Below, piece after piece: positions 25,248 through 34,244 of a DNA stretch of 62,545 nucleotides. The position numbers and the translations under genes are program-made. The notes below the pieces were generated by a model. The model did not search any database and was not told where the DNA came from. It saw only the letters and a program-made list of their open reading frames with translations. The stretch lies in NCBI GenBank assembly GCA_946480825.1, contig CAMLLG010000016.1:1-62545 (forward strand). The letters are read 5' to 3'. How positions within the stretch are numbered: the stretch's first letter is position 1; every line of letters starts with the position of its first letter. This DNA is from an uncultured Lysobacteraceae bacterium (lineage in GTDB: Bacteria > Pseudomonadota > Gammaproteobacteria > Xanthomonadales > Xanthomonadaceae).

Positions 25248-26759
25248 ATGTCGCGATTCCTTTCTGCCCTGCTCGCGCTCGCGCCGCTAGCCCTGTTCTC
25301 GCTCCCCGCCGCCGCCGACACATTGGCCTGTGGCACCTACCTCGATGCCGAATCCGGCACGCGGCTGACGATCACGGACGGGCGCAACGCGCGGCTGTCG
25401 CGGGAGGACATGCCGCCGGCGACATACTGGCACCGTCGCGACGGCGGGGCGGCGCATCTGTACAACCTCGACGACGGTTACATCGACGATTACCGCGTTA
25501 GCGCGGACGGGCGCACGCTGACCGGCGAGGATGCGACGTTCCGCAAGACCTTCGTGCTGCAGGAGGCTGCGGTCTGCGCGAAGGTGCCGCCGGCGACGCC
25601 GGGCAGCTGCGCGGCGGAGATGGATGCCTGCATGGCGGGCATGGATCTGGCCTCGGCCGCGACCCTGAAGCGCCGCTGCGAGGAAGGCGTGCCCTATGCC
25701 TGCGGGCGCTGGATCGCATCGCTGCGCGATGCGGCGAAAGCGCCGTCGACGCTGGACGCTGGCCCGCCGCCGGTCTGCCGCGAAGGCACGCCGACCTTCG
25801 ACGCCGCGGCCTGCGACGCGGTCATCGTGAAGGCGCTGGGCGAAGCGTTGGCGGAAGTCGCGACGGCCATGTACGGCGACGACGTGCCGCTGTCGTCGGC
25901 GCAGCTCGATGCATTGCCCGCGCTTTGCGAACGTCAGGGCTCGGCGAAGATCTGCGGCATCGTCGCGGAGGAATTGTGGACCGGCGGACGTTACGCCGCG
26001 GCGCGCACCGCGTTGCGCGGTGCCTGCGAGCGCGGCGAGGACCCGTCGGCCTGCAGGCATGCGGCCGCGCTGGCATCGCTCGACGACGCGGTGCTGCGCG
26101 ACGTTGCCGCGACCGCACTGCCCTGCGGCCGGTATGTCGCCGATACCGGGCTGATGAGCGAACTGGATTTCGGCGACCGCGGGCGGGTCGAAGCCATCGG
26201 CGGCACGCTGCGCGCGCGGTTGCAGGACGGGCAGGTGCGCATCCGCCACGACAAGGGCGGCGATTTCGTATTCCTTCGCCTCGGCGACGACTCTCTGCTC
26301 GGGCTCGACGACTGGAACCGCTACGCGCTTTATCGACGCGAAGGCGCGGTGCGCACCTGCGCGGCGCCGACGGTCTACGCGGAAACCGCGCTGGTCGAGG
26401 ATTGCCCGCAACCGGGCCCCGAAACCGCCGTCGCCTGCTGCGCCCGCGGCAGTCTGCACGGCTGCAACATCGCCGGGCATCAGGCGGCGCTCGCGAACGA
26501 CTGGGCCGGTGCGAAGCCGCACTATCAGAAGGTCTGCGCGGCCGGCGTGCGCATCGGCTGCGAGAACCTGGCGCAGGCGTACGCGCATACCGAGGACGAC
26601 GGCATTCCCGACGCGCTGGACGCGCTCTGCGCCGCGAACCCGCAGCACATGGCCTGCGACGTCCGCGAGACGACGAACTGGGAGGCGCTGGGGCTCGCGC
26701 GCGGGCTCGACGATGTCATGCGCGAACTGGAGCGCGAGGACAACGCACCACAGGAATGA
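25248..26759 (+). CDS. Exported Cys-rich protein with Sel1-like repeats, 503 aa
   Basis: ATG 25248 begins directly with a signal peptide (SRFLSALLALAPLALFSLPAAA); ATG 25233 is an alternative. The mature protein contains many regularly spaced cysteines in segments of Sel1-like form (CEEGVPYACGRW, RGACERGEDPSACRHAAAL, CAAGVRIGCENLAQAYAHTE), similar in style to disulfide-locked helical repeat proteins. It also has two similar beta-rich segments (CGTYLDAESGTRLTITDG and CGRYVADTGLMSELDFGD), so the protein looks internally duplicated. High GC again, marking the end of the RHS island. Function unknown. Confidence 0.75.
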   Translation: MSRFLSALLALAPLALFSLPAAADTLACGTYLDAESGTRLTITDGRNARLSREDMPPATYWHRRDGGAAHLYNLDDGYIDDYRVSADGRTLTGEDATFRKTFVLQEAAVCAKVPPATPGSCAAEMDACMAGMDLASAATLKRRCEEGVPYACGRWIASLRDAAKAPSTLDAGPPPVCREGTPTFDAAACDAVIVKALGEALAEVATAMYGDDVPLSSAQLDALPALCERQGSAKICGIVAEELWTGGRYAAARTALRGACERGEDPSACRHAAALASLDDAVLRDVAATALPCGRYVADTGLMSELDFGDRGRVEAIGGTLRARLQDGQVRIRHDKGGDFVFLRLGDDSLLGLDDWNRYALYRREGAVRTCAAPTVYAETALVEDCPQPGPETAVACCARGSLHGCNIAGHQAALANDWAGAKPHYQKVCAAGVRIGCENLAQAYAHTEDDGIPDALDALCAANPQHMACDVRETTNWEALGLARGLDDVMRELEREDNAPQE

Positions 26760-26801
26760 CCCCACTGCGCCCAACGATCCGCTGGAGGTTCAGCGGGTCA
26801 A

Positions 26802-28619
26802 TCAGCGTTCCGGCGCGAGCAGGAAGCGCAGCGGAATCTCCAGTCGCGCGCGCCACGCGGCTTCGTTGTGTTCGGCGCCTTCGAAACGACGTGTCGTCCA
26901 GCGCGGGCCTTCACGCCAGCCGGCCTTGCGCATCGCTTCATCCATCCGCTGCTGGTGCGGCGGATAGAACCCATCCAGCGCGGCGGTGCCGTGATCGAAA
27001 TACAGCCGATGCGTGCGGCGGTCGGGCAGATGCGCGGCCAGCCAGTCGACGACGCAGCCGTCGCAGGCCGGCCAGTGCGTGGACACCGCGCCCGCGCCGC
27101 CGAAGACCTCGGGATGCGTCGCGACCGCGTACAACGAAATCAGACCGCCCATGCTGGAGCCCATCACGAAGGTGTCGTCGCGGCCGGTCGCCGTCCGGTA
27201 GCGCGCGTCGATGAAGGGTTTGAGTTCCTCGACCAGGAAGCGCAGATAGGCGTCGGAGCGGATGTCTTCCGTCCGCCCGATCGGCCGGCCATCGATGCCG
27301 CTGCCGACCGTGTCGGTGCGCACCGGCGCCCGCGGCATGTACTCGGCGAACCGCAGCGGCGTGTTCCAGACGCCGACGACGATCGCCTCGCGGATCTCGC
27401 CGCGTTCGATCAGTCGCGTCATCGCGCCGTCGACGTCCCAGTCGGTGCCGGTGTAACTCAGCGCGGGATCGAACAGGTTCTGGCCATCGTGCATGTACAG
27501 CACCGGATAGCGCCGCACCGGATCGCGGCCGTACGACGGCGGCAGCCACACGTCGACATCGCGCGCACCGACATGCCGCGACGGCACGCGCTGCCAGCTT
27601 TCGGTGGCGCCGGTCGCGTTCAATGGCGGCGCATGCAGCGCGTAGGCCCAGCGCAGGAATAGCGGCAGCATTTTCGCCCAGCTGCGCTGGCGGTGTTCGC
27701 CGCCCGGCAGCACGTGCAGCGATGCGTCGGCGCGCGTGCCTTTCGCGGCATGATCGAGATTCACCGAATGGCCGAGCTGACGCAGGCCTTTCGCGCGCGG
27801 TTCGGCTTCGCCGGCGACGCGCCAGCCCTCCACGATATCGCGCGCATCGTCGAGCACGTCGATGACGCCGTCGCCATCGCGGTCGTCGGTCTCCTCGGCA
27901 TCGCCGACCGCGAAGAAGAATTTCGATCCGGGATGATATTGCCCGGCGGCGACCATGCCCTGCGCGATCCGCGTGCGCTGCACGGCATCGCCATCGCCGT
28001 TCCCGGCGGGCAGCCAGAACGAAGGCGAGAACGCACCCGTGCGCGCGAATACGTCGGGGTAATGCCAACCGAGATTGAAGGCGTTGGCGCCGCCGAGCGA
28101 CCAGCCCAGGATCGCGCGCGCATCCGGCCGCGCACGGGTGCGGTAACGCGCATCGATCGCCGGCACCAGCGTCTTCGCGACCCACTCGGAATAGGCATGC
28201 GCCTGCGTGCCGATCGCGCCGACGCGCAGCGGCGCGATCAGACTGCGCTGCGCCGCGCGATCGGAGAAGCCATATGCCCCCATGCGATCCTTCGGCATGT
28301 CGATCGCGACCGCGATCACCGGCGCGATCTCGCCGGAGACGATCAGCGCATCCAGCCACGGCCGCAGCGCGACCGCGTCGGCGTCCTGGCCGTCGTTGAC
28401 GTACAGGACCGCATAGCCCGGCGCCGATGCCGGATCGTAGTCCGGCGGCAGCAGCACGCGCACGCGCAGGCCGTCGGCGTCGATGCCGGGTGCGTCGAAC
28501 GACAGCGTCTCGCCGCGCGCATCGGTGGCGACGCTGCGGAAGGCGGGCGCGGCGCAGGCCGATCCGATCTGCAGCGCCGCCAGCCACAGCGCGAGGAGGT
28601 TCGACAAACATCGTTTCAT
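26802..28619 (-). CDS. Exported protein with two tandem esterase domains
   Basis: 605 residues with signal peptide (LLALWLAALQIGSACA). Two alpha/beta-hydrolase domains of the Fes/IroE/antigen-85-like esterase family (PF00756 type) lie head to tail. Domain 1 (about 40-330) has the nucleophile elbow GWSLGG; domain 2 (about 345-600) has GSSMGG and YPVLYMHDGQNLFDP. Each has a late His (PGGEHRQRSW; GAEHNEAAW). It ends the leftward pullulanase operon and its start overlaps the stop of the DUF6445 gene as ATGA. In this setting it may deacylate the carbohydrate substrate, but the substrate is not shown by sequence. Confidence 0.88.
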   Translation of the reverse strand: MKRCLSNLLALWLAALQIGSACAAPAFRSVATDARGETLSFDAPGIDADGLRVRVLLPPDYDPASAPGYAVLYVNDGQDADAVALRPWLDALIVSGEIAPVIAVAIDMPKDRMGAYGFSDRAAQRSLIAPLRVGAIGTQAHAYSEWVAKTLVPAIDARYRTRARPDARAILGWSLGGANAFNLGWHYPDVFARTGAFSPSFWLPAGNGDGDAVQRTRIAQGMVAAGQYHPGSKFFFAVGDAEETDDRDGDGVIDVLDDARDIVEGWRVAGEAEPRAKGLRQLGHSVNLDHAAKGTRADASLHVLPGGEHRQRSWAKMLPLFLRWAYALHAPPLNATGATESWQRVPSRHVGARDVDVWLPPSYGRDPVRRYPVLYMHDGQNLFDPALSYTGTDWDVDGAMTRLIERGEIREAIVVGVWNTPLRFAEYMPRAPVRTDTVGSGIDGRPIGRTEDIRSDAYLRFLVEELKPFIDARYRTATGRDDTFVMGSSMGGLISLYAVATHPEVFGGAGAVSTHWPACDGCVVDWLAAHLPDRRTHRLYFDHGTAALDGFYPPHQQRMDEAMRKAGWREGPRWTTRRFEGAEHNEAAWRARLEIPLRFLLAPER

Positions 28620-29326
28620 GCGACCAGATTCCTGCGGCAGGTGAAGAACCCGTTGAGACTGAGCCGGCCCGCGCGCGGGTCGCGCGAGAACAGCTCCGGA
28701 TGCGCGATCTCGCCGCTGTGGAACAGCGTGCCTTCGTAGACGATCATCCGGTTGTAGCGCGCGGGCACGGTGAGAATCTTCTCGAACCAGTCGTTGGACG
28801 CGGTCATGTAGCCGGTCGCGATGCCGTAACGCGCGCGGAACGTTTCGGCGTCGAGAACGCTCGCATCCGCGATCATCGGCAGGATGCGTTCCGGCGGATG
28901 CTTCGGCGCATAGAACGAGGTGCCGCCCAGACGCGCGTCGCGGAACAGATACAGCACCGAGGCAACGATCCGGTGCCGCGGGTCCACGCTCAGCCGGTCG
29001 ACGTGACAGATGGACTGCGACGGCGCCAGGCGTTCCGGCGGGGTCGCGGTGATCGCCAGCCGGCTGTACATGCGCTCGGTGCGGCGCACGTCGAACGCGC
29101 GCCGCAGATGCCGGGCGAAGAACGCGTCGAGCTGCGCCGAGAAGCCGTCCGGCATCCGCAGTTCCGGGCCCGGATAACCGTTGTGCGCGGTTTCGACGAA
29201 CGCATCGGCATGCGCCGCCGCCAACGTCACCAGTTTGTCCGGATCGAGCAGCGCGTCGTCGATCACGTGGCAGACGTGGCGGCCTGCGATGGGCACGACC
29301 TCGATGCGCGGATTCGAATTGAACAT
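28616..29326 (-). CDS. DUF6445 protein, 2OG-Fe(II) oxygenase-like
   Basis: 236 residues from ATG 29326. I recognise it as the DUF6445 type commonly found beside halogenase-like genes in Xanthomonadales and Caulobacter carbohydrate loci. It shows the facial triad and cosubstrate residues of prolyl-hydroxylase-like dioxygenases: His108-x-Asp110 (ICHVDRL), His203 (GTLFHSGE), and Arg221 (AGRLSLNGFF). This suggests an iron/2-oxoglutarate hydroxylase, but that is inference. Seven bases separate it from the GH97 stop and its own stop overlaps the esterase start, so it sits in a tight operon. Confidence 0.75.
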   Translation of the reverse strand: MFNSNPRIEVVPIAGRHVCHVIDDALLDPDKLVTLAAAHADAFVETAHNGYPGPELRMPDGFSAQLDAFFARHLRRAFDVRRTERMYSRLAITATPPERLAPSQSICHVDRLSVDPRHRIVASVLYLFRDARLGGTSFYAPKHPPERILPMIADASVLDAETFRARYGIATGYMTASNDWFEKILTVPARYNRMIVYEGTLFHSGEIAHPELFSRDPRAGRLSLNGFFTCRRNLVA

Positions 29327-29333
29327 GAGGCGA

Positions 29334-31376
29334 CTATCGCTTCGGCACGAACCGGATCGCCTGACCGCCACCCGCAGCCAGCCACAGCGTCAGCGTATCG
29401 GTGCGTTTCACCGTCCGGGTTTCGCGCGCGAACGCGAAGCGGTTGTCGCGGTAGTCCGCGCCTTCGCCGTCGCGGTAGATCTGCGCGACGTAGGTCCGAT
29501 CGGGGTCGAGAAAACTCAGCGGAACCGTCAACGTGCGCGCGGTCTCGTCGGTCACGCTGCCGAGGTACCAGTCCTCGCTGTTGCGATCCTTGCGCACGAT
29601 CGTCGCGAAATCGCCGACTTCGCCGTCGACGACGCGGGTGTCCTGCCAGTCCACGGGCACGTCGCGGATGAAGCGGAACGCCTCCATGTGTCGTTCGTAG
29701 TGCTCGGGCAGATCGGCGGCCATGTGGATCGGGCTGTAGAGCACGACGTACAGCGCGAGCTGGCGCGCCAGCGTGCTCTGCAGCGGTTGACCACGGCCTT
29801 CCAGGCTGAGCACGCCGGGGGTGAAATCCATCGGCCCGGCGAGCATCCGCGTGAAGATCATGTTCGGCTCGTGCTCGGGCGGGTTCGGCGGACGGCCCCA
29901 GGCGTTGAATTCCTGGCCGCGCGCGCCTTCGCGCGACACCCAGTTCGGATAGGTGCGGCGCAGGCCGGTGTCCTTGATCGGCTCGTGCGCGTTGATCGCG
30001 ATGCGATGCTTCGCCGCCGCCTCCAGCACGCGCTGATGATGGTTGCTCATGAACTGGCCTTCGTGCCATTCGCGCACCACCGGGCCGCCGACCGTATCCT
30101 GGCGTTCGATCTGGCCGGCGTCGCAGACATAGCCGGTCTTCACCGCATCGATGCCCAGGCGCGCGAACAGCGCGAACGCCCGGTCCATCTGGCGCTCGTA
30201 GTGCGAGACCGCACAGCCGGTTTCGTGATGGCCGATCAGATGCACGCCCTTCGACTTCGCGTAAGCCGCGAGACCTTCGAGATCGTAATCGGGCGTCGGC
30301 GCGCTGAAATCGAAATCCCAGCCGTTGGCGAACCAGTCGCCGTCCCAGCCCTTGTTCCAACCTTCGACCAGCACGCCGCGGAAGCCATGCTTCGCGGCGA
30401 AGTCGATGTAGCGCCGCGTGTTCGCGGTGGTCGCGCCGTGCTTCGGCCCGGTCGCCCAGCTTTCTTTGTCCAGATGCAGCGACCACCACACGCCGACGTA
30501 TTTCGACGGCTTGAACCAGCTCACGTCGCCGAGCGCGTTCGGTTCGTTGAGATTGAGGATGAGATCGGACTCGACCAGCCCGCCGGCGCGATCGGCGATC
30601 TGCACCGTGCGCCACGGCGTGACGAACGGCGTGCGGCGCACGACCTTGGCGGGGCTGCCCGGCGTCAGCGCGGCGCGCAGCACGCCGCCATCGCCCTTCG
30701 CCAGATTCATGCCGGCGTAGTCCACCAGCGCGGCCTCGTGCAGCGACAGATGGGTACCGTCGTCGGTGCACAGCGTGATCGGGGTCTGGGCCACGCCCAC
30801 TTCCGCCAGCGGCGTGCGGCTATAGAGATATTCCTCGCGATTCCATTCGAACGCCGGAATCCACCACGCGGTCGCGGGGCGCGCGATCGCGAACTCGGTC
30901 AGCTCTTCCTGGATCTGCACCTCGTCCAGCGCCGCCTGTTTCGGAAACTCGTAGCGGAAGCCGAGACCGTCGTCGAACACGCGCACCACCACGTCGAAGC
31001 GGCGACGGTCGCGGTCGCCTTCGACGAAGCGCGCGCGCAGTTCGTTGTAGCGGTTGCGGACGAAGCGGCGCTCGCCCCAAGGCTGCTCCCAGGTCTCGTC
31101 GAAACCGCGTGTCGACTGCGTGTCCAGGGTCAGACCGCGCAGGAACTGGCGGCCGTTGCGCAGGATGAAACCGAGCCGGGAATCGGCGATCAGCGGCTGT
31201 CCCTTGCGCGCCACGCGATAGGCCAGCCGGCCTTCGCTGTTGAGATCGAGTTCCACCTGGATGCTGCCGTCGGGCGAGGCCACTTCGGCGACGGTGGCGG
31301 CCTGCAGCGGCAGCGCGATGCACAGCGCCAGCGCCGACAGCGCGGCGAAGCGGAACGAAGGACGGTCGCGGCGCAT
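29334..31376 (-). CDS. GH97 alpha-glucosidase (SusB-like)
   Basis: 680 residues from ATG 31376, chosen for the AGAGGAA ribosome site before it and the signal peptide after it (FAALSALALCIALPLQAA); an ATG at 31412 overlapping the pullulanase stop is the alternative. GH97 layout: N-terminal beta-sandwich, TIM barrel, C-terminal beta domain. Conserved barrel segments are LVEGWNKGWDGDWFANGWDF, GHHETG, AVKTGYVCDAG, NAHEPIKDTGLRRTYPN and REGARGQEFNAW. The Glu-containing HEP and GQEFNAW motifs fit the inverting alpha-glucosidase branch. Periplasmic; it would release glucose from maltodextrins made by the pullulanase. Confidence 0.92.
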   Translation of the reverse strand: MRRDRPSFRFAALSALALCIALPLQAATVAEVASPDGSIQVELDLNSEGRLAYRVARKGQPLIADSRLGFILRNGRQFLRGLTLDTQSTRGFDETWEQPWGERRFVRNRYNELRARFVEGDRDRRRFDVVVRVFDDGLGFRYEFPKQAALDEVQIQEELTEFAIARPATAWWIPAFEWNREEYLYSRTPLAEVGVAQTPITLCTDDGTHLSLHEAALVDYAGMNLAKGDGGVLRAALTPGSPAKVVRRTPFVTPWRTVQIADRAGGLVESDLILNLNEPNALGDVSWFKPSKYVGVWWSLHLDKESWATGPKHGATTANTRRYIDFAAKHGFRGVLVEGWNKGWDGDWFANGWDFDFSAPTPDYDLEGLAAYAKSKGVHLIGHHETGCAVSHYERQMDRAFALFARLGIDAVKTGYVCDAGQIERQDTVGGPVVREWHEGQFMSNHHQRVLEAAAKHRIAINAHEPIKDTGLRRTYPNWVSREGARGQEFNAWGRPPNPPEHEPNMIFTRMLAGPMDFTPGVLSLEGRGQPLQSTLARQLALYVVLYSPIHMAADLPEHYERHMEAFRFIRDVPVDWQDTRVVDGEVGDFATIVRKDRNSEDWYLGSVTDETARTLTVPLSFLDPDRTYVAQIYRDGEGADYRDNRFAFARETRTVKRTDTLTLWLAAGGGQAIRFVPKR

Positions 31377-31408
31377 GGGAATTCCTCTTCGGACTGTACG
31401 GGAGACAC

Positions 31409-34225
31409 TCATTCGACGACGTAGACCACGGCGCTGCGCGCCGGGATCGTGAAGCGACCCTCGCGCGCATCGTGTCGCGCGGCTTTCGGGCGGTCGTCGG
31501 CGGCCGTCGCCGCGCGCTGCACCGGATGCAGCGCGTAGGGCTTGCCGCGCTCTTCCGGCAGGGTCAGCGTCTGCGCGTCGGGCGAGACATTGATGAAATA
31601 CAGGATCTCGCGGAACGCCGCGCCCGGATGACCGGCGCCGTCGAGATGCGCGACGATCACCACCGGGTTCTGCTCGGGGCCGTTATTGCGGAACGACAGC
31701 CGCCTGCGCACGTCGTCGGCGCTGCGCAGGCGGAACAGCGTGGAGCCGGCGCGGATGCGCGACAGATCGAGGAAGGCATCGCGCATCCACGCGATGTCTT
31801 CGGGCCGCGGCTTGATGCCCGCATCCGCCAGCGCCGGCCGCATCCACGGCCAGTCCCTGCCGTTGTCCTTCGCCGGCGGCAGTCCGCGGCCGAAGCCGTT
31901 GTCGGTGTACGACCAGTCGAGACGGTTGAAGGCATCGCCGGAATCGAAGCTGTTCTTGTCCAGCGATTTCGAACGCAGGATCTCGATGCCGGCGTGGTAA
32001 TAGGCCACGCCCTGGCTGAAGGCGGTGAAGGCGACGCCGAGCATCTGCACGCGCGCACGGTCTTCGCGCGATGTCTCGCGCGGCAGCCGCAGCGCGTTGA
32101 GATCGAACAGGGTCATGTTGTCGTGGTTCTCGACGTAGTTCACGACCTCGCCGGGCTGGCCGGCATAGCCCGCAGGCTGGCCGGCGTAATCGAACTTCGA
32201 CAGCGGGCGCACGACACCGTCGGCGCCCTGCAGTTCGAACTCGCGCAGGGTGCCGGCCAAGCCGATGCGCGCCAGATCGGCGGCGCGCAGCAGATCGGCG
32301 CGGCGATCCTTGCCCGCATTCAAGGCGTTCGGTGCGTAATGCAGGCCGTTGAGCAGGCCCTGATTCGCGACCAGCCCTTCGCCGCCGTCGCAACACCCGC
32401 CGCCGCGCAGCGCATCGCGCGCGCGATCGCTGAAGGTGGCGATGCCGCTGCCGTCGAGCGACAACTGCGAGGCCTGCACGAAGCGCGCGCCGTTCGCGAT
32501 CTCGCCGAAATTCCAGCCTTCGCCCAGCAGCGGCACGCGGCGGCCAGCGGCGGCGTCGACCGCGGCCTGCAGACGTTCCATCGCCGCACGCGGCTGGTGG
32601 CCCATCAGGTCGAAGCGGAACGAATCGATGCGGTAGTGCTTCGCCCACAGCGCGGCGGAATCGATCATCAGTTTCGCCATCATCCGGTGTTCGGTGGCGG
32701 TGTTCTCGCAGCAGGTGGAACGTTCGACCTTGCCGGTCGCGTCGAGGCGGTGGTAGTAACCGGGCACGATCCGGTCGAGCACCGATTTCTCGTCCTGGCC
32801 CGATGCGAACGTATGGTTGTAGACCACGTCCATGCCCACGCGCAGGCCTGCCGCGTGCAGCGCCTGCACCATCGCGCGGAACTGGCTCACCCGCACCGCG
32901 CCGTGGGGATCGGTCGCATAGCTGCCTTCCGGCGTGCTGTAGTGGTACGGGTCGTAACCCCAGTTGAAACAGTCGCGCGCCGCGGTCGCGGCCATCGCCG
33001 CCTGCTGCGCGTCGCTGTCGGGCGCGGCATCGGGAATCGTCGGTTCGATGCAGCCGCGCTCCGGCACCGTCGACAGATCGTAGGCCGGCAGCAGATGCAC
33101 GTCGGTGATGCCGGCCGCGCCGAGCGCGCGCAGGTGGCGCATACCGGCGGAGTCCTGGACGGTGAACGCGGGATACTTGCCGCGCCAATCCTCGCGGACG
33201 CTGCGGTCGTCGCGCGAGAAATCGCGGACATGCAGTTCGTAGACGCTCATGTCGACGTTCGCCGCAAGCGCGGGCGGACGCGGCGCCGCATCCCAGCCCT
33301 CGGGTTTGGTCGAGGCGTGATCGAGATCGAGCACGACGCTGTGCACCGAATCCGCGCTCAGGCCGACGGAATACGGGTCGGTCGCGCGATTGCGGACGAT
33401 GCCCACGCCGGGGACGTAGACCTCGACCAGATAGGCGTAACGACGCCCGCGCAGCGCATCGCCGTCGCGGAAGCGCCACACGCCGGTCGCGTCGTCGCGC
33501 ACCATCGGATACGCGTGGAAACGTCCGCCGTCGCGCATCGGATAGACGCACACGGCGACGCTGCGGGCGGTCGGTGCCCACAGCGCGAAGCGGGTCTGCG
33601 TATCGTCGACGGTCGCGCCGAGATCGGACACATCGGCCGCCGCGGCATACAGGTCGTCCAGCGCGCCCGGCGTCTGCAGCGCGGTCGCTTCGATCGCGCG
33701 GCCGCGGGCATCCTCGCGCACCAGCAGCAGCTGGCCGCGGAGCAGCGTGGCGACATCCGCATCCGCCGGCAATGCCAGTCGAGGGCCATCGGCGATGAAG
33801 CCGAAGCGCTCGGCGACCGCGGCCGTCGGCGCAGTCCCGACAGGCGTCAGCGCCAGCGCCTCATCGGCGCCGGTCACTGCGTGTCCGATCGCGACGTGCA
33901 GGGCCGCGGTGGCCGAAGCGTAAAGACGGAAGCGCCCCGAGGTACCGGCACCCGGCCACTGGATCAGGCCGCGCGCCAGCCAATAGGCGCGCGCATCGAC
34001 GGCGGGCGTCGTCGCCGGATGCAGCACCTGCGGCGGCAGCGCCGGGTCGCACTGCGGGCCACGCTCGACCGGGCTCAGCCCATCGCCGGCATGGACGACG
34101 CTCGATGCCAACGCGAGCGACAGCATGAATACGTATGCAGGCGATCGGCCGCGCCGGCGCTGCGTTGCGGGATGACCTGCGTCGGCCGGGACCACATACT
34201 GATGTGCCGCATACTTGTCGCGCAT
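31409..34225 (-). CDS. Type I pullulanase-like GH13 enzyme
   Basis: About 938 residues. Type I pullulanase signature [10 protein letters not shown] (usual YNWGYDP), and GH13 regions [23 protein letters not shown] (nucleophile), [10 protein letters not shown] (acid/base) and [11 protein letters not shown]. Beta-sandwich domains (CBM48-like) precede the barrel. It cuts alpha-1,6 links in branched maltodextrins, outside the cytoplasm judging by the leader [14 protein letters not shown]. Start is uncertain: ATG 34225 leaves only 19 bp to the divergent gene, GTG 34195 is possible, and ATG 34126 gives too short a leader. The operator at 34126-34139 overlaps the early coding region in the first two cases. 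Confidence 0.88.
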   Translation of the reverse strand: MRDKYAAHQYVVPADAGHPATQRRRGRSPAYVFMLSLALASSVVHAGDGLSPVERGPQCDPALPPQVLHPATTPAVDARAYWLARGLIQWPGAGTSGRFRLYASATAALHVAIGHAVTGADEALALTPVGTAPTAAVAERFGFIADGPRLALPADADVATLLRGQLLLVREDARGRAIEATALQTPGALDDLYAAAADVSDLGATVDDTQTRFALWAPTARSVAVCVYPMRDGGRFHAYPMVRDDATGVWRFRDGDALRGRRYAYLVEVYVPGVGIVRNRATDPYSVGLSADSVHSVVLDLDHASTKPEGWDAAPRPPALAANVDMSVYELHVRDFSRDDRSVREDWRGKYPAFTVQDSAGMRHLRALGAAGITDVHLLPAYDLSTVPERGCIEPTIPDAAPDSDAQQAAMAATAARDCFNWGYDPYHYSTPEGSYATDPHGAVRVSQFRAMVQALHAAGLRVGMDVVYNHTFASGQDEKSVLDRIVPGYYHRLDATGKVERSTCCENTATEHRMMAKLMIDSAALWAKHYRIDSFRFDLMGHQPRAAMERLQAAVDAAAGRRVPLLGEGWNFGEIANGARFVQASQLSLDGSGIATFSDRARDALRGGGCCDGGEGLVANQGLLNGLHYAPNALNAGKDRRADLLRAADLARIGLAGTLREFELQGADGVVRPLSKFDYAGQPAGYAGQPGEVVNYVENHDNMTLFDLNALRLPRETSREDRARVQMLGVAFTAFSQGVAYYHAGIEILRSKSLDKNSFDSGDAFNRLDWSYTDNGFGRGLPPAKDNGRDWPWMRPALADAGIKPRPEDIAWMRDAFLDLSRIRAGSTLFRLRSADDVRRRLSFRNNGPEQNPVVIVAHLDGAGHPGAAFREILYFINVSPDAQTLTLPEERGKPYALHPVQRAATAADDRPKAARHDAREGRFTIPARSAVVYVVE
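34126..34139. promoter_or_regulatory. LacI-type operator between pullulanase and halogenase genes
   Basis: TGAATACGTATGCA, an imperfect palindrome around a central CG, the hallmark of LacI-family operators. Close matches occur at 35914 and 42086, each upstream of a carrier gene. The LacI regulator at 39450-40481 is the obvious candidate to bind it. Confidence 0.6.
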
Positions 34226-34244
34226 TTCAACGAGGCTCCACTGC

